Below, in pieces: positions 5,476 through 5,487 of a stretch of 5,487 bases of DNA. The position numbers and the translations under genes were made by a program. Every line of letters starts with the position of its first letter. The stretch's first letter is position 1. The notes beneath the pieces are model-generated. The model searched no databases. It was not told where the DNA came from and saw only the letters and a program-made list of their open reading frames with translations. The stretch comes from Metamycoplasmataceae bacterium. GTDB lineage: Bacteria; Bacillota_I; Bacilli_A; Mycoplasmatales; Metamycoplasmataceae. The stretch spans positions 5,727 through 11,213 of the forward strand of contig JAOZTM010000013.1 in the NCBI GenBank assembly GCA_029942215.1, read 5' to 3'.

Positions 5476-5487
5476 AGTCTTCTTTTT
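5474..5487 (-). CDS. Possible 3' end of a further minus-strand gene
   Basis: Only the last three full codons (Lys-Glu-Asp) and a TAA (5476-5474) are visible. The case rests on context: in this window every likely terminator hairpin starts at, in or right after a stop codon, and the hairpin at 5459-5475 begins in this TAA. In many bacteria obg follows rplU-rpmA, but the identity cannot be judged from this fragment. Confidence 0.3.

Noticed and set aside
1..5487. Search for CRISPR arrays, tRNA or rRNA genes, insertion sequences and long direct repeats
   Set aside because: I saw no regularly spaced repeats, cloverleaf genes, transposase motifs or paired terminal repeats; almost the whole window is accounted for by protein genes.

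Overview
The window is a compact stretch of AT-rich chromosome from a Mollicute (a Mycoplasma-type organism). The strongest evidence is the genetic code. All 16 tryptophan codons I found are TGA and none is TGG. Several fall inside conserved motifs, such as residue 7 of YebC, the N-W-G of a DUF2188-like domain, and W132 between the AAE and GYFTK motifs of NadE. Read with the standard code, almost every gene here would look broken; with UGA = Trp all are intact. I cannot name the species from this sequence.

Layout from left to right: (1) a minus-strand DUF2188-like gene whose 3' end lies outside the window (1-269); (2) fmt, methionyl-tRNA formyltransferase (310-1140, minus), overlapping by 10 bases the end of a membrane-anchored NERD-domain protein gene (1131-1811, minus), so the two form an operon; (3) a divergent promoter region and rpsT, ribosomal protein S20 (1884-2150, plus); (4) yebC (2170-2904, minus), convergent with rpsT across a bidirectional terminator; (5) a plus-strand DUF192-like gene (2938-3366), divergent from yebC; (6) nadE, NAD synthetase (3369-4157, minus), convergent with the DUF192-like gene with only 2 bases between stops; (7) obg GTPase (4182-5441, minus); (8) the last few codons of a probable further minus-strand gene at the right edge. 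There is no gene-free stretch above 300 bases; the longest gap is the 72-base rpsT/NERD divergent region.

The genes are mostly housekeeping: translation initiation (fmt), the ribosome and its assembly or function (rpsT, obg, yebC) and cofactor synthesis (nadE), with three poorly characterised proteins between them. I do not see a new defence, mobile or biosynthetic system. The most distinctive signal is regulatory. Four minus-strand genes (DUF2188-like, NERD, nadE, obg) each have a TATAAT or TAAAAT box separated from the ATG by exactly six bases and no Shine-Dalgarno sequence, which places the expected transcription start on the start codon itself (leaderless mRNA). In contrast, rpsT and yebC have normal leaders with strong AAAGGAG sites. 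In three places a hairpin terminator sits directly between the stop of one gene and such a promoter/start unit of the next, giving a very compact stop-terminator-promoter-start junction.
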